Source: Smittium culicis (lineage: Eukaryota; Kickxellomycota; Harpellomycetes; Harpellales; Legeriomycetaceae). From it: 25,790 nt of DNA. Below are positions 1-11,500 of the stretch, piece by piece. Every line of letters starts with the position of its first letter. The first letter of the stretch is position 1. A program made the position numbers and the translations under genes. Location: positions 1 through 25,790 of the forward strand of contig LSSN01005955.1 of assembly GCA_001970855.1 (NCBI GenBank), in the 5' to 3' direction. The notes under the pieces were generated by a model. That model was not told the origin of the DNA, ran no database searches, and was given only the letters and a program-made list of their open reading frames with translations.

Positions 1-3000
1 TAACTTAGTATTAATATTTATCCATTTTATGTTAATTAAAAGAGGCTCATTAAAAAATTATTAAAAAATTATGTACACTCATTCAAAGTATAAATCACGG
101 TTACAATATGAAATATAGCCAAAATTTTAGAATATTTAGTGAATTCGTAAAATAGAAATTTCACTTTTCAAATAAATAATTAAATAATCCAACCCAATAG
201 ATAGTTGTGATAAATAAAATCAATTTAGCTATTAATGTATGTTCTTTTATATAGCCTGTGATAAAGCGAACCCAATTAATTCATAAAATCATTAAAAAAA
301 TTTAAACGAAAAAAAAAAAAGTATAATGTATCAATAAAAATGTAAGATAAGGGCTATACTAAAATTTATCTTATTTAGAAAAGATCTAAGCATACTAATA
401 GTATTAATAATAACTTATGAGGGTTTTTAAAAGAGAATAAAAAGCGAAATAGTATTAAACATATTAAACGACATGATTTTCCATAAAATAAAAGCAGTTG
501 TTTAAGTGCTATATTTGATTTGAGTTATTGACCAAATTAACTATGTAAAGTTGGAAAAAAAAAAGATTTAAAATGGATTTTTGAAGTTGACAATGTGTAT
601 TATAAGTCTTGCAGTTGATCTAATTGTTCTATTTAGGAACTTATTCTTACAAAAAGTTTAATTTTTATCGAAATATTTGGATTTTGACAATTAAAAACTA
701 TAGTATGCGGTTCGTCAGTAGGATTGATAAAAATATATTTTTGTTATTTTTTCATTTATAATTTATTATTCAAAAAAAAAAATTATCTGATCTCTTCAAT
801 TTAAGCTGTAATATACATCTATACATTGCATGATATATAAAAGATAAGAAAAATTTTTATATAATTATATAAACATTATAATATTTAATATATAGAGTAT
901 TTTTCAATACTGTATATTTTAATACTTATTATCTTAATATAAGGCGCCAGTTCAGCGGCGTAATTTTTTCAAGAGATCCCAAAAAACTGGGAAAACGTCA
1001 TTAAACTTCAAAACGGCGCATAACGCATTAGTTTAATAATGTATTTCGCTGAAAGTATCAACGATTCTAAAATTTTTATTTCTTTCTTTTTTTCGGATGG
1101 ATTTTTTTATTGATAAAAAATAAAATTAAAAAGTAAAATTTCGATTTAATTATAAAAAAAAATTAGTTTAAATGGGAAAATATTAGATTTTTTGTCTTAT
1201 ATTTTTTATGTTTCTGAATGGCAGTGCATAGGTATGAATTAATGTTGCGAGTAGTGAGCTTAAAAGAATTCTTTTTTAATAAGAATTAAAGGAGAGCGGG
1301 TTTAAATTTTAGCTAATATTTTCTTTGAAATTTTTCACGAATTATAAAATTTTCGATTCCGATACCCTAATATCTCAAGAGAGCTTTATTTATAGTAAAA
1401 TTTTCATCTATATTGGATTTTAAAGGGTTTTAGGTAAAATGAATACACTACGAAAGCATAATATTAAATGAAAATTAAAGTAAGATGTCTTATTTATTTT
1501 TCAGAGACAGAGAGGATTACTTATATTATCTTCAAGCTGGATATTAAAAAAATGGGATAATGATTTGAATTCATCTATTTTTCATTTTTCTTAGAAATAA
1601 TGAATGCTGATTTCTAATATTATTATCTTTAGCTTATATAATTAATAAGATTAAATCTTAGATATCATTAGTTTTAAATCGATGATACTGAATTCATACT
1701 ATAAATTGTAAATCAAGAAGCCAATTATTAATATTTTTTTTTGAGTAGTAATTAATCAAAAAGAGAAGCTAAGAGTAAATTATGTTTGAGAATTAGCTTG
1801 ATGAAATAATTAAACTTTAAATATTTATTTTTAATAAAATAAAAAATATTGTTAAAAAAGCTAAAATTTTAGTGAGTTAAAAGATTAGTGAATATTAAAA
1901 AAATTATTTATTTTTATTTTATCAAAATTTAAATAATAAATAAATAAGGGTAATTTATAGCATTGACTCATCTAGTTAGTAGAAAGATAAGATGTATACA
2001 TTTTTAATGATTTTTAAATCAATTTTCTACAAAATTAATGGTTTGAGTCATAATTTTTTTTCAATAGTAATTTTTAATACTCTTTAATATAAATAAATTG
2101 ATAAAAGTGTATAAATTTTTAATGAGCTTAATAAAGTAAAGTATAATTTGTTAGGATAATGAACTGTTTAGCGAAAATTTTATAAATCTATATTGTAGAT
2201 TAGAAATATTCAATATTTATTTTAAGGGATTTTGTGTTGAAATCTAATATATATTTACATATATTTGTATAGGGCTTCAAATCTAATCTATTTTATTTTT
2301 TGATTTTGCATAGCGCGAATCAAATAAATTAGCAAAAGTGAAATTAGGATCAGTATCTTTTTTTTTTTTTTGAAATATTTTCGACGTAATTTTAGGTCGA
2401 TAAGAATTTATTTTTTATTTTTGTTTTTAGTTGTTCTTTTTATTAAAATCGATAAAATAGGTGATGGATAATAATTACGATTTGAAATCGTATTAAAAAT
2501 ATTTATTTTAATTATATTTTTTTATTTAAGGCTTTATATAATTAAAGAAATAAAGTTATTATATTTATGTAAAATCAATTAAATTTTTTGCACGTTCATA
2601 ATTTAAAAAATAAAGGGCTATAGAAATATTATTCAATTATCGATTTTTTTAATTTTATAGTGGATAATATTTGACGCTAAATTTTCTTAAAGGTTGGTAC
2701 TTTTAATCATAAAAATATTCATTAGTCTTCAAAAAGATATTTCTTGAGTCGCTAATTAAATAGGCCAAACTATTAACTGTTTACTATTTTTATTCTAGTA
2801 ATTATTAATGAGTTTTTAAATGTTTACTTTAGCTAAAGTGTATTTTATTAAATATGTATTTGGAGTTTTTATGGAGTTACATTCAGATTAAATAAAAGTA
2901 CAAAGATGTAGTAAATATTGTATAATTTGTATTTTATGTTTTTAAATTGCTCTTTAATTATGTTTACATTTTTTAATAGCTAGTTAATAGAATTAATATT

Positions 3001-3538
3001 TTATATATGTATTATAATAAAAAAAATTGGATACTTCAATAATAAATAATTTATTTTTAGCTCATTATAATTACATTTTTCAGGGTAGTTTACTGCATTT
3101 GATCAGATTTATTGATTAAAGTTGCTGTAAATTTGAAAATGAAATTTTAAGCTTATTTAAATTTTAGAAACATTAATCTGAAGAATAATAGACCGAATAA
3201 TAAGGAGTTCTAACATTTTATTCAGCATTTATCATAAATTGAAATTAGTTTACGCAAGCTAGTGTATATTTTACTTAGTGTCGAAATCAATATAATTTTT
3301 TTTTGTGAGTTTAGGAAAATGAACAAAGATTTTAGCCAATTGCAGATTATTCTATATTTGAACTATCATTTAGGAGTGAGAATTTTTTAAAAGATTAGTG
3401 CAAGAGACGGATTTAGAGTAGTTTCAAAAATCAAATATCTTGTTAGCGGGTATGTATAATGTATTAAATTTATTTAATTTTTTATTAAATATAAGCGAAT
3501 AGTGAGGTTTATGGTAGAAATTTTTTGAGGAGTTTTAT
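1..3538. other. AT-rich gene desert
   Basis: No open reading frame of useful length or recognisable protein motif was found on either strand. The stretch is dominated by A and T runs. One small GC-richer patch lies at about 942-1040 (it contains GGCGCC, GGCGG-like words and a short CCC/GGG hairpin) but has no reading frame I can name. No tRNA or rRNA signature was seen. Very small or fast-evolving exons cannot be excluded by eye. Confidence 0.6.
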
Positions 3539-3738
3539 TTAACCCTTTCATTGGTCGTAGACTATTTTTGATCTACCAAATTTAGCCAACTACGTTCAAT
3601 TAAAATATTTAGTTATTAGAGCTTGGTAATTATTGGCTTGTTGTTTAATTGCAGCAAACAATAAATGTGTTATTAAATAATAAACGAATAATTAAATTGA
3701 TTTTTTTAAAGAGTGTTGGAAGGGAAAGAGCTGATTAA
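3539..3738 (+). mobile_element. MITE-like element, copy A (TTAA type)
   Basis: The element starts with TTAACCCTTTCA and shares blocks with the other copies: a GTAGAC(T/G)(A/G)TTTTTGAT-like block just inside the left end, a TAGCCAAC block, GCAAACAATAAA in the middle, and GTGTTGGAAGG near the right end. The right end is decayed (GAAAGAGCTGATTAA instead of GAAAGGGTTAA). There is no coding capacity, so it is non-autonomous. TTAA flanks and CCCTTTC-type ends resemble piggyBac-related elements; that class call is inference. Confidence 0.6.
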
Positions 3739-4336
3739 AATATTTTTGGGGATAATATGTATCGTAATTTCTCGTACTTGGCTATGCAAAATTTTTAACT
3801 TTTACGTGAATCAGGTTAATATTGGTATAGTTTTTTTTTAATTCATTTTAAAACTTTGAGTAAATGTATGCTTAAATTTAGAGTTAATTGGCATTGGTGT
3901 TTCTATAATAAGTTAATTCTTTTATTTTGCGTGGGGCGAGGAGGGAGGAGTTATTTCACGCTAATTTAGATACAGGGTCTTGTAGCATATTTATTGTGGA
4001 GTAACTCTTAGACAGATTTAAAAAAAACAAGCGGACAGCAGCGAGGGATATGGCGTGAGAAATGGAGGAGGGTTGGTAAGCAACGCATAGCCAGCCAGTA
4101 GTTACTTATCTATAATCCAACAACTGCTGCGAGGACCCATGAAAAAAAAAAAAGATTATCTCATGAACCAATCACGAGTATTGAAATAAGAAAATGCTCG
4201 TTTGATGGGTGAATGTGAGATATGGCCAATAGATTTCATCAATTTGAGAATATGGGAGATGGTTGGCAGGGAAGAGGGTAAGAGGAATAGGGCCAAATTA
4301 AAGAAAGAGGCCCAACAGAAATTGGATGTGTTAGAT

Positions 4337-4530
4337 TTAACCTATTCTGGTCCAGCGCTCTTTGAAAAAGCGAATTTATAGATTCGTTTAATAAAACGTA
4401 ATTTGTTATTCGCTGTAAGAATTCAATATACCAATAATTGACATAGCCACGGAATTAAAGTATATAATTTGAACTCAGTTGGCTATATTTGGTAGATCTT
4501 AAAATATTCAACCGTCCATGAAAGGGCTAA
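4337..4530 (-). mobile_element. MITE-like element, copy B (inverted)
   Basis: This copy runs in the opposite orientation to copy A. It begins TTTAACC and ends with TTGGCTATATTTGGTAGATC followed by CATGAAAGGGCTAAT, the complement of the left-end blocks of copies A and D. The terminal TTAA is kept on the left and changed to CTAA on the right. Its age relative to the other copies is unclear, and it has no reading frame. It lies inside the CCAAT-rich spacer, so the family has inserted into a possible promoter. Confidence 0.6.
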
Positions 4531-4621
4531 TAGGAAAAAGCTTGTCTGTTTTCACAAATCAGCAGCCTATCTACCATTATGTATTGGGAGCCAGTAATTA
4601 TGGCTATTGAGATTGGGGATT

Positions 4622-4658
4622 GGCGGCAAATAATATGCTTCGCTAGCTATTATCCGCC
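4622..4658. other. Stem-loop with GGCGG/CCGCC arms
   Basis: GGCGG-CAA-ATAATA on the left pairs with TATTAT-CCGCC on the right: 11 paired bases, a 3-base bulge and a 12-base loop. An ATTGG box overlaps the left edge (4619-4623) and a CCAAT box lies 11 bases beyond the right arm (4669-4673), giving an outer, partly symmetrical frame. It could be a cruciform operator-like site or part of a structured RNA. Confidence 0.45.
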
Positions 4659-4759
4659 GATTTTCCATCCAATAAATGATGTATGATCTGTTTTTGGTGG
4701 TTGTGAGAGGAGAATGATGGCTTATTGGCAGATTAAAACAAAGACTCTCTATGTAGCGT

Positions 4760-4792
4760 GCTTAGGTAGGCGAGCATTTCTCGAGACTAAGC
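4760..4792. other. Stem-loop GCTTAG...CTAAGC
   Basis: There are two nested stems: GCTTAG (4760-4765) with CTAAGC (4787-4792), and CGAG (4771-4774) with CTCG (4780-4783), around a 5-base loop, with an asymmetric internal loop between the stems. It sits 100 bases after the GGCGG hairpin in the same spacer. No known RNA family was recognised. Confidence 0.4.
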
Positions 4793-5280
4793 GAATAGGA
4801 CTGGATGTTAAGCCAGCGATAACCATCGCAAATCTTCAGATAGGCCAATAAATTGCAAGAAATAGCAGGATCATTGAGTTCGCCAATAGATGAGAGTCAA
4901 AACTAGCGAAAATAAAGGAATGACCAATGAATACAATTGAAATGTGTCAATACGCGATAAAAGTGGGCAGTATCCACGTAAAATGCACCAAAAAAAATCA
5001 TAATTGCGATAATAATTTAAACATTTTAAAAGTCAGCAGATATGATTGGCGTGTAAGCCAGTGCGAGGTGCCAAAAAAGAGCAAATAACTGGAGGAGGCG
5101 ATTTCATCCGCAAATAATAGTGATCCATTGCTTTATGGTTGTTGTTTGCAGAAGTAGATTTTTTTTGACACCAGCAAGAAAACTGCAAATATAACAATGG
5201 GCGTGGAACTGCTAATAATGCATCCCAAAAAAAAATTAGCTGTTATTATACAAGCATTAAAAAATTTCAATAGGAAGTAT

Positions 5281-5547
5281 TCTTTTGCTGCGTATTTTAT
5301 TTCTCTTCGCTCTATTAACCGCTCCTCTTACATCCTGAAATCTTTAATTCTTAGCATAGTCTATTCTCAAAAACTCTCCATCTAATCCATATTCAACCGT
5401 TCCCCTTATTTTAATTGCTCTGCTTCTTTATTTAACTTCTTACCTTCTGACATGTTCTTTTTCTAAGCGCCCTTTCCATCATTAAGATATTATTTTTGAC
5501 ATACCCCCCCCCCTCCGCCTTTTAACGTTTAGGGTGCGCTGAAAAAG
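5281..5547 (+). promoter_or_regulatory. Pyrimidine-rich leader with C10 tract before the Sec7 gene
   Basis: The 260 bases before the start codon are strongly C/T-biased on the coding strand; in 5341-5400 a hand count gives 15 C and 3 G. The tract ends in ten consecutive C (5504-5513), then TCCGCC, 34 bases before the ATG. Such CT-rich stretches are common in the core promoters and 5' untranslated regions of well-expressed fungal genes. The ATG at 5548 has A at -3 and G at +4, a good start context. Confidence 0.45.
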
Positions 5548-8500
5548 ATGGACAGCGACGATCCTAGTAAAGAAAATGCTTTACAGCCTGCAACTAATAA
5601 ACTCGATTCCCCCTTCAATAAAGATAACTCCTCTTTCAGATCCCTTCATGCTTTCCCCTCCCCCAAACCCTTTAAGCCTAAATTAATCGAAATAAGCGAA
5701 TACAAACCCATCCCCTCTAAAAAACAAACTCCTACCTCTATTTCAACCTCTAAAAGCCTCAAAAAAATTTCTAAAAAATCTTTAAATAAAGATCTCCCCA
5801 GTCTCTCCCCTCTCTTAAAAGCTGAAAACTCTTACAAAAAAAATACCGATTACTCCAAAGAAAGCTCCCTGTTTCCATCCCCCATTTCTAAAGATTTTTC
5901 TCCTTACAAATCTTTAACCAAAAATCCTCACTCCACCGAACCAAGAAGATCTTTGTCCTTCGAAGACAACTCCTTCTCTAAACGAAAAAATCTCTCTTCA
6001 AGTAAGCTCGGAATCTCCAACCATAAACCAAATAAAGTTGAATACATAGGCATCAATTCCCCAAATAACGTCTTCTTCAAGCCTAATAAACACAACTTTT
6101 CTAGAAGTGTCTCAAATAACTCTAGACACCAAAATATCTCTTCTCCCAAAGCCTCTCTAAAAAAGTTACCCGATAATAACTCTTCCCCTATCAAACCCTT
6201 CTTACTCAAAAGCGACCAATTTACTATCGCTAATTTAAGTAAACCGCTTTTAAGTCCTCCCCCTCCTCCCCCAATCCCAAAATTTGTCTCTGACTCTCAC
6301 CGAGATTTTTTAAACGACCCTTCTTTGCGCATTCCCCATCAATCGAAATTTGAAACTTCTGCAATTTCTAATCCTATATTAAACAATCCCCCCTTCCAAG
6401 ACCCTTCCAAAAAAACTTTTGATAGTTCCATCAAGGATTCCTTCGACAGTACTCCCCAAGAATCCTTTGGAAACAGTATTCACCTACTTTTTTTTTTTAA
6501 CCCATCTTTTGTCTAATTTTTTTATCCACTCAAATTCATATATTTAATTTATTCTTATCATTTTGTAGACATCGAAATAACACGTAACGAATCTTTAGCA
6601 TTTATACAAGACTCTTTGAGCTACTTCAACTCTAATGTCAACCATTCCTCAAATCGCCAGCTCTACGATTCTCCTGAAATCATCGACTCTGATTCCTCCG
6701 ACTCCTCAGACATCAATAACCTCGATAATAACATTGTTTTATCCCCATTGGATACTTTGGTTGCTGAACTCACCTCAGAACTATTTAGCTTAATTTCAAA
6801 CCAAAACGTAACCAATAAACCATCTGACCACAAAAATTCATTATCAAACTCTACAACAATACAAATCCCTGAAATACCTACCTCTAACTCATTAAAAAAT
6901 TTAAATAATCCTAGTTCTACCTCTGTCAGATCTAAAAAGACTACCCCTAAAAGCTTTTTGAATAAAGAACTGCCTAATATACCAAACCGACTAAGCTCAT
7001 CTATCCCCTCTTCACGCGAACCTAGAATTTTCGATAATAATTGGATAGATGACATTCTCACAAAAGCAAGAAGAGTTCCAAACGTTGATGAAAATTCCCA
7101 AGAACCAATTCTCTCCTATATTCCATTGATTATCGATGAATCCGATTACAACTCCTCTCTATTTAATTCCAACCCTATATCTGAATACTATCCTTCCTCT
7201 CAAATTTTTTATAATACTTCCTCTACTAAAACATCTGTTGGACAAAAATATGATGGGAATTCAATCTCTGTCATAAATTCTACAGACATTCCTCCTATTC
7301 CTTATAAGTCTTCACTCTCTACAACCAACTTTTCCCACTCACTTAGTAACGAAACTAACTATAAAAACGACGTCGCTCTTACAGATAATCAATACCCTAA
7401 TGAAAAAAGAACCGATTTTATCCGAAGAAACAACGAAATAAGAAGATCCCGCACTTGGAACGAAAATTCTGACAGTTATTTATCACACTCTTTCTCCAAT
7501 GAATATGCTTCCGACATTGATAATATTAAAAGTGCTGGATATTCTGCCCCTAGTAACCGTAATGGTCCTTTGGACTATTATAATTCCAACTACTCTCATT
7601 CAAGAGGCAATCAAGATGCCTCTAAAAAACATTTGAACAATAGAAGATGGTCCAACAGCGGTATATATCGTGCCCGAGATCCTGCTGGACCCCTTAGAAA
7701 TCAGCTCTATAAAACTACTACTGATTATCTCAAACCAAGTACTACGCAAACTGAAATTTTATCAGAGCCTCCGTCTGCTTACAAGATTTCTCCTGCTAGA
7801 GTTGGCCTGTTAAAAGCTTTAAGTCGCAGAAAAAGTATCCGTTTGGCTCCAAGTAGTGGAAAAATATTTTTTACTGAAACTAGCCTCAACTCAATGAACA
7901 CTAATAGCCTACTTTACCCGTTTGCAAATAATTCTCTAGATAAATATGATCTTTCGATCGTATTTCAACTGAAAGAAACAGATAATCTTAAGCTACTTAG
8001 TAATATACCCAAAACCAATAAAATCGAGTATGGAGACGTGATATCTAAGGCCAAAAGGCAAGTTCACAACTTTAGAATGAAACCTACAAAAATTTTTACC
8101 TCTGAAAAACCTAGGACTAAATCTGGTCTGACTGAGCTAGCTATCAGGAAAGGCGGGCTTTTGTTGGGTGAAGAGCCTTCTATTATAGTATTATCTCCAG
8201 AAAACAACTTCCAAGCTCCTTTTAGCGCTTACAGTATATTATTAAATACCAAAAAAGATTTTTATATCTCCTCTTATATTAAAAGATATAGCATTAGCTC
8301 CAAGTCAAGAATGAGCATCATATCTATCGGCGGTGACGCATATTCAAATACTGTTAAAGAAATGTCCTCTCAACCCTCCGACTCTGAGCCTGTAATCGTT
8401 TTCACCGAAAGTGATTACCAAATTGTTGAGCTTCCTCCTCCTGTTCCTCTAAGATTTCATCGCAGGTCAATAAATCCAACCCCTAATCAATTGTTTCTTA

Positions 8501-11500
8501 TCTCAAACAGTGTTAACCCCAGTTCTTCCTTTGAAACAGACTCTGGAAATTTCGTTCACTTTAATTCTTCCTTAAAAAATAGAAATAACCGCTCCTCTCT
8601 ACCTGCGCACACATTGTCTGATCTTAATAATCAAATCTCCGCAATCAAGTCTATTATCGTAAATAGGGATTCCTTAAAGAATTCTTCAATTAAGTTGCCA
8701 AATAACCTAGTCGACAATAACAATTTTTTTTCGCAAGAAAATGCACCATCCTCATTAACCAATTCAGACTATAACAGCTCTTCCTATAAACAAACTCAAT
8801 CTAAAACATACGAGTCAAGCCAAATTTATAACTTTGATTATAGCCCAATTTCCAATCACAACGAAATAGATGTCCCCCCTACTCCTATGGTCAGATCTAA
8901 TAGAAATAGTATTGATATTAAAAACAATTTTGTAGGCTCAGATTCTTTTGACTCTGGAAACGATTTCATTAAAGATACCGAACCACAGCTGTTAAAGGCA
9001 AAAGCATTTCAATTACGCCCAATTAAAAGTAGTAACGAGAGTTTCTATAAGCAAGATATAAATAACATATCTGAAGTGGAAGAAGCTTCAACCTCTGCTT
9101 TATTTAAAGGTTTAGGCAGCGATATATTAAAAAGCTCAGGGAAATACAATAATCGATCTGCATTTGAAAATGATGAATCTATAAAGCCTGCCGAAACTGC
9201 TCATAGGTGGGATTTTGAGAGAAAAGATTCTGTTGCAGAACAAATGTACTACAGCAAAGACAGCATGGACTATGTTTATAACGATATGAATACTACCGAA
9301 TTTAGTAATGAACCTTATCAATTTGGTAATTATAACACTTCTAGAAAATTACTTTTCCATGGCCCTGCATACAAAATTATGTCTGCCCTAAATGCCCAAA
9401 CAGACACTTATTTATTTTTATTCTCCGACCTCCTTGTTGTTACTAGAAGCATTCTTAACCCAAACATTAACTCCAACTTAAATGAATTCCCTAGCTCTAC
9501 AATTGATTTTAACCCTTCTTCAAAAATTGAAGACTTACCTAAAAATCACTCTTTTAATATTCTGATGGTGATACCTTTGTCAAGCAATGTCACATCATTT
9601 GAAACTATTCGCAACACCTCTTATAACAAAGAATCTACAAGTGGCTCTGATTCTAAGCTTGAATACCTTCAACACACTCTCAGAAAGATTCGAAAAAAAT
9701 TCAACATCAATCCTTATGAGGCAGTCATTTCTTTAGTTGACAGTAAGATTATATCTCCTGCATCAGATAAGCTTGCAGACTTTTTAATCAGATGTACTGA
9801 ACTAAACCGCAGACAGCTTGGTAAGTTCTTGGGGCTAGGGTTACTTGCCCGAGAGCTTGAAAAGACTGCTTCTGCAGATGAAAAGAAAAAGGAAAGCATG
9901 TATTATAGAAATGTTTGGCAAATGTACATTGACCGATATAACATTGTTGGAATTCCTATTGATGAAGCTCTTAGACACATTTTAGTTGGAATAAGGCTAC
10001 CCAACGACCCAATGGCAATTAGCTCGCTATTGGAAATCTTTTCCAACCACTGGTACAGTAAAAATAGAGTTGTTGCAGACTCTTATCAATCTATGTTTAA
10101 AGAAAAATATCCAAAATTAGTCGACATGCAAAGAAGTGGTTCGAACAAAATCGATGAATACTTTGATAAAATTTATAAGTCCAAAAACACAAGATCTAAT
10201 CTCGGCAAAAAAGCTCAAATCGAGTCTGTTGATAGCAGCTTTTCTTTCAGCAAAAATGGACTTAAAAAGTCTTTGACACCGTTTGAGGAGATTTCCTCAG
10301 CTGTTGAAAGCGAAAATTTCAATTTTATTTGGGTACCTCAAACATCTAGCTTGTCTACCCGTTTAACCTTTGCAATAATGACTCTAAATGCTGAATCGCA
10401 CAACCCCCTAATATGTGACGAGATTACTCCTGAAATTTCTTTAAGGGATTTTCTCAGCAAATTTCTTTTAACAGTTCATACCGATAATAAGCCTCCAAGC
10501 CATGCGATCCCATTTTCAGCAGAATCCGTGCTTAAAAATTCCATTCTCTCGCAGCTACCTCAATCATTTGCTAGTACTATCGCATCTTTAGACCCGCATA
10601 GTAAGAAAGAAGCTTTTTTGAGAAAAAAAGATTTGACCAGCTTTTTCTGCTATTTAGAAGTTCCATTAACCGAGTTGTTACTAATATGGGAAAGAGTTCG
10701 AGTTGCTAAGCTGGAACAGGCTTCCGATATGCGTAGAATTGATCCCATATTCAGTACTGACTGGGTTGAGCCAATTATGCTACCTGATAGCAATAAAAGA
10801 GCACAACCTTTGCTAAAGCCAAAAGCAGAAAACCTCATCGACTCATACACTAAGAGTAAATTTAACTTTAATAATGAGAATATGAGTGCAATTTTGGATG
10901 CACCAGGTATACCCGAATCGACGTTGAAATTCAAGTATAACTACATGAACGACGTTTACTCAGACCCAGGATTTAAAGATGGATTATTGTTTAACTCTTC
11001 TACTGATAAATTACCAGCTAAAATGAATGTTTCTTCTACGATTCTACTTCGCGTTACTGTAACTATACCAAAACCAGACCCAAATTACTACGTTGTTATT
11101 AGAGTTGTTGGAAGCTCATCTATACCGCAATCATCTAGTAGTGATTTCAAATCAACTTTAGATGACTTAAAAGCAAATGATATTTATAGGCAAGAGGTGA
11201 ATTCAGGACTGAAAATAAACCAGAACGGGGCAGCAGTTAAAGAGCATAATAGATCGCCATTAACCGATTTTAAGAGGTTACAAGCCAATGACACGCCGCT
11301 TGAGATTTTAATAAATGACAACTTTAATCAAAACTCGCCAATATCAATAATGCCGTCTCCAATTTTAAAATTCCAATCATCAAACGTAGCTAAATTTTTT
11401 ATTGCTCCCCAATCTGTAGGTTACTCAACGATTCAATTTTTAGCGTACGGTCCTCATGCTAGGTATTATAGTCCATTACCATCACGGTCAATTATTGTTG

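Larger units (their letters stand above)
4168..5049. promoter_or_regulatory. Cluster of 13 CCAAT/ATTGG boxes
   Basis: CCAAT or its complement begins at 4168, 4226, 4321, 4431, 4583, 4612, 4619, 4669, 4724, 4845, 4883, 4924 and 5045, in both orientations. In DNA this AT-rich, roughly two would be expected by chance in the same length (a rough hand estimate). The CCAAT box is the site of the HAP/CBF (NF-Y) complex in fungi. The cluster ends about 500 bases before the Sec7 start codon, so a long promoter is plausible. One copy (4431) sits inside a MITE. Confidence 0.4.
3939..5170. other. ORF-poor, less AT-rich spacer upstream of the Sec7 gene
   Basis: This stretch is visibly richer in G and C than the desert to its left, with words such as GCGGACAGCAGCGAGGG and CTGCTGCGAGGACCC. 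Short open stretches on both strands (about 23-24 codons) gave nothing recognisable. It contains MITE copy B, a cluster of CCAAT/ATTGG pentamers and two stem-loops, each listed separately. It may be a long regulatory region for the gene at 5548, a structured non-coding RNA, or an old non-autonomous transposon; I cannot decide between them. Confidence 0.45.

Noticed and set aside
241..310. Possible MITE fragment (AATTCATAAAATCATTAAA)
   Set aside because: The similarity is limited to low-complexity A/T words.
5197..5385. 62-codon open frame on + in the leader of the Sec7 gene
   Set aside because: No recognisable motif, a composition like the surrounding pyrimidine-rich leader, and a position within the probable 5' untranslated region or promoter.
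5928..7061. Long minus-strand frames (5928-6209, 6663-7061) opposite the Sec7 gene
   Set aside because: Leu/Glu/Ser-rich antisense shadows of the Ser/Asn/Pro-rich coding strand; no family resemblance.
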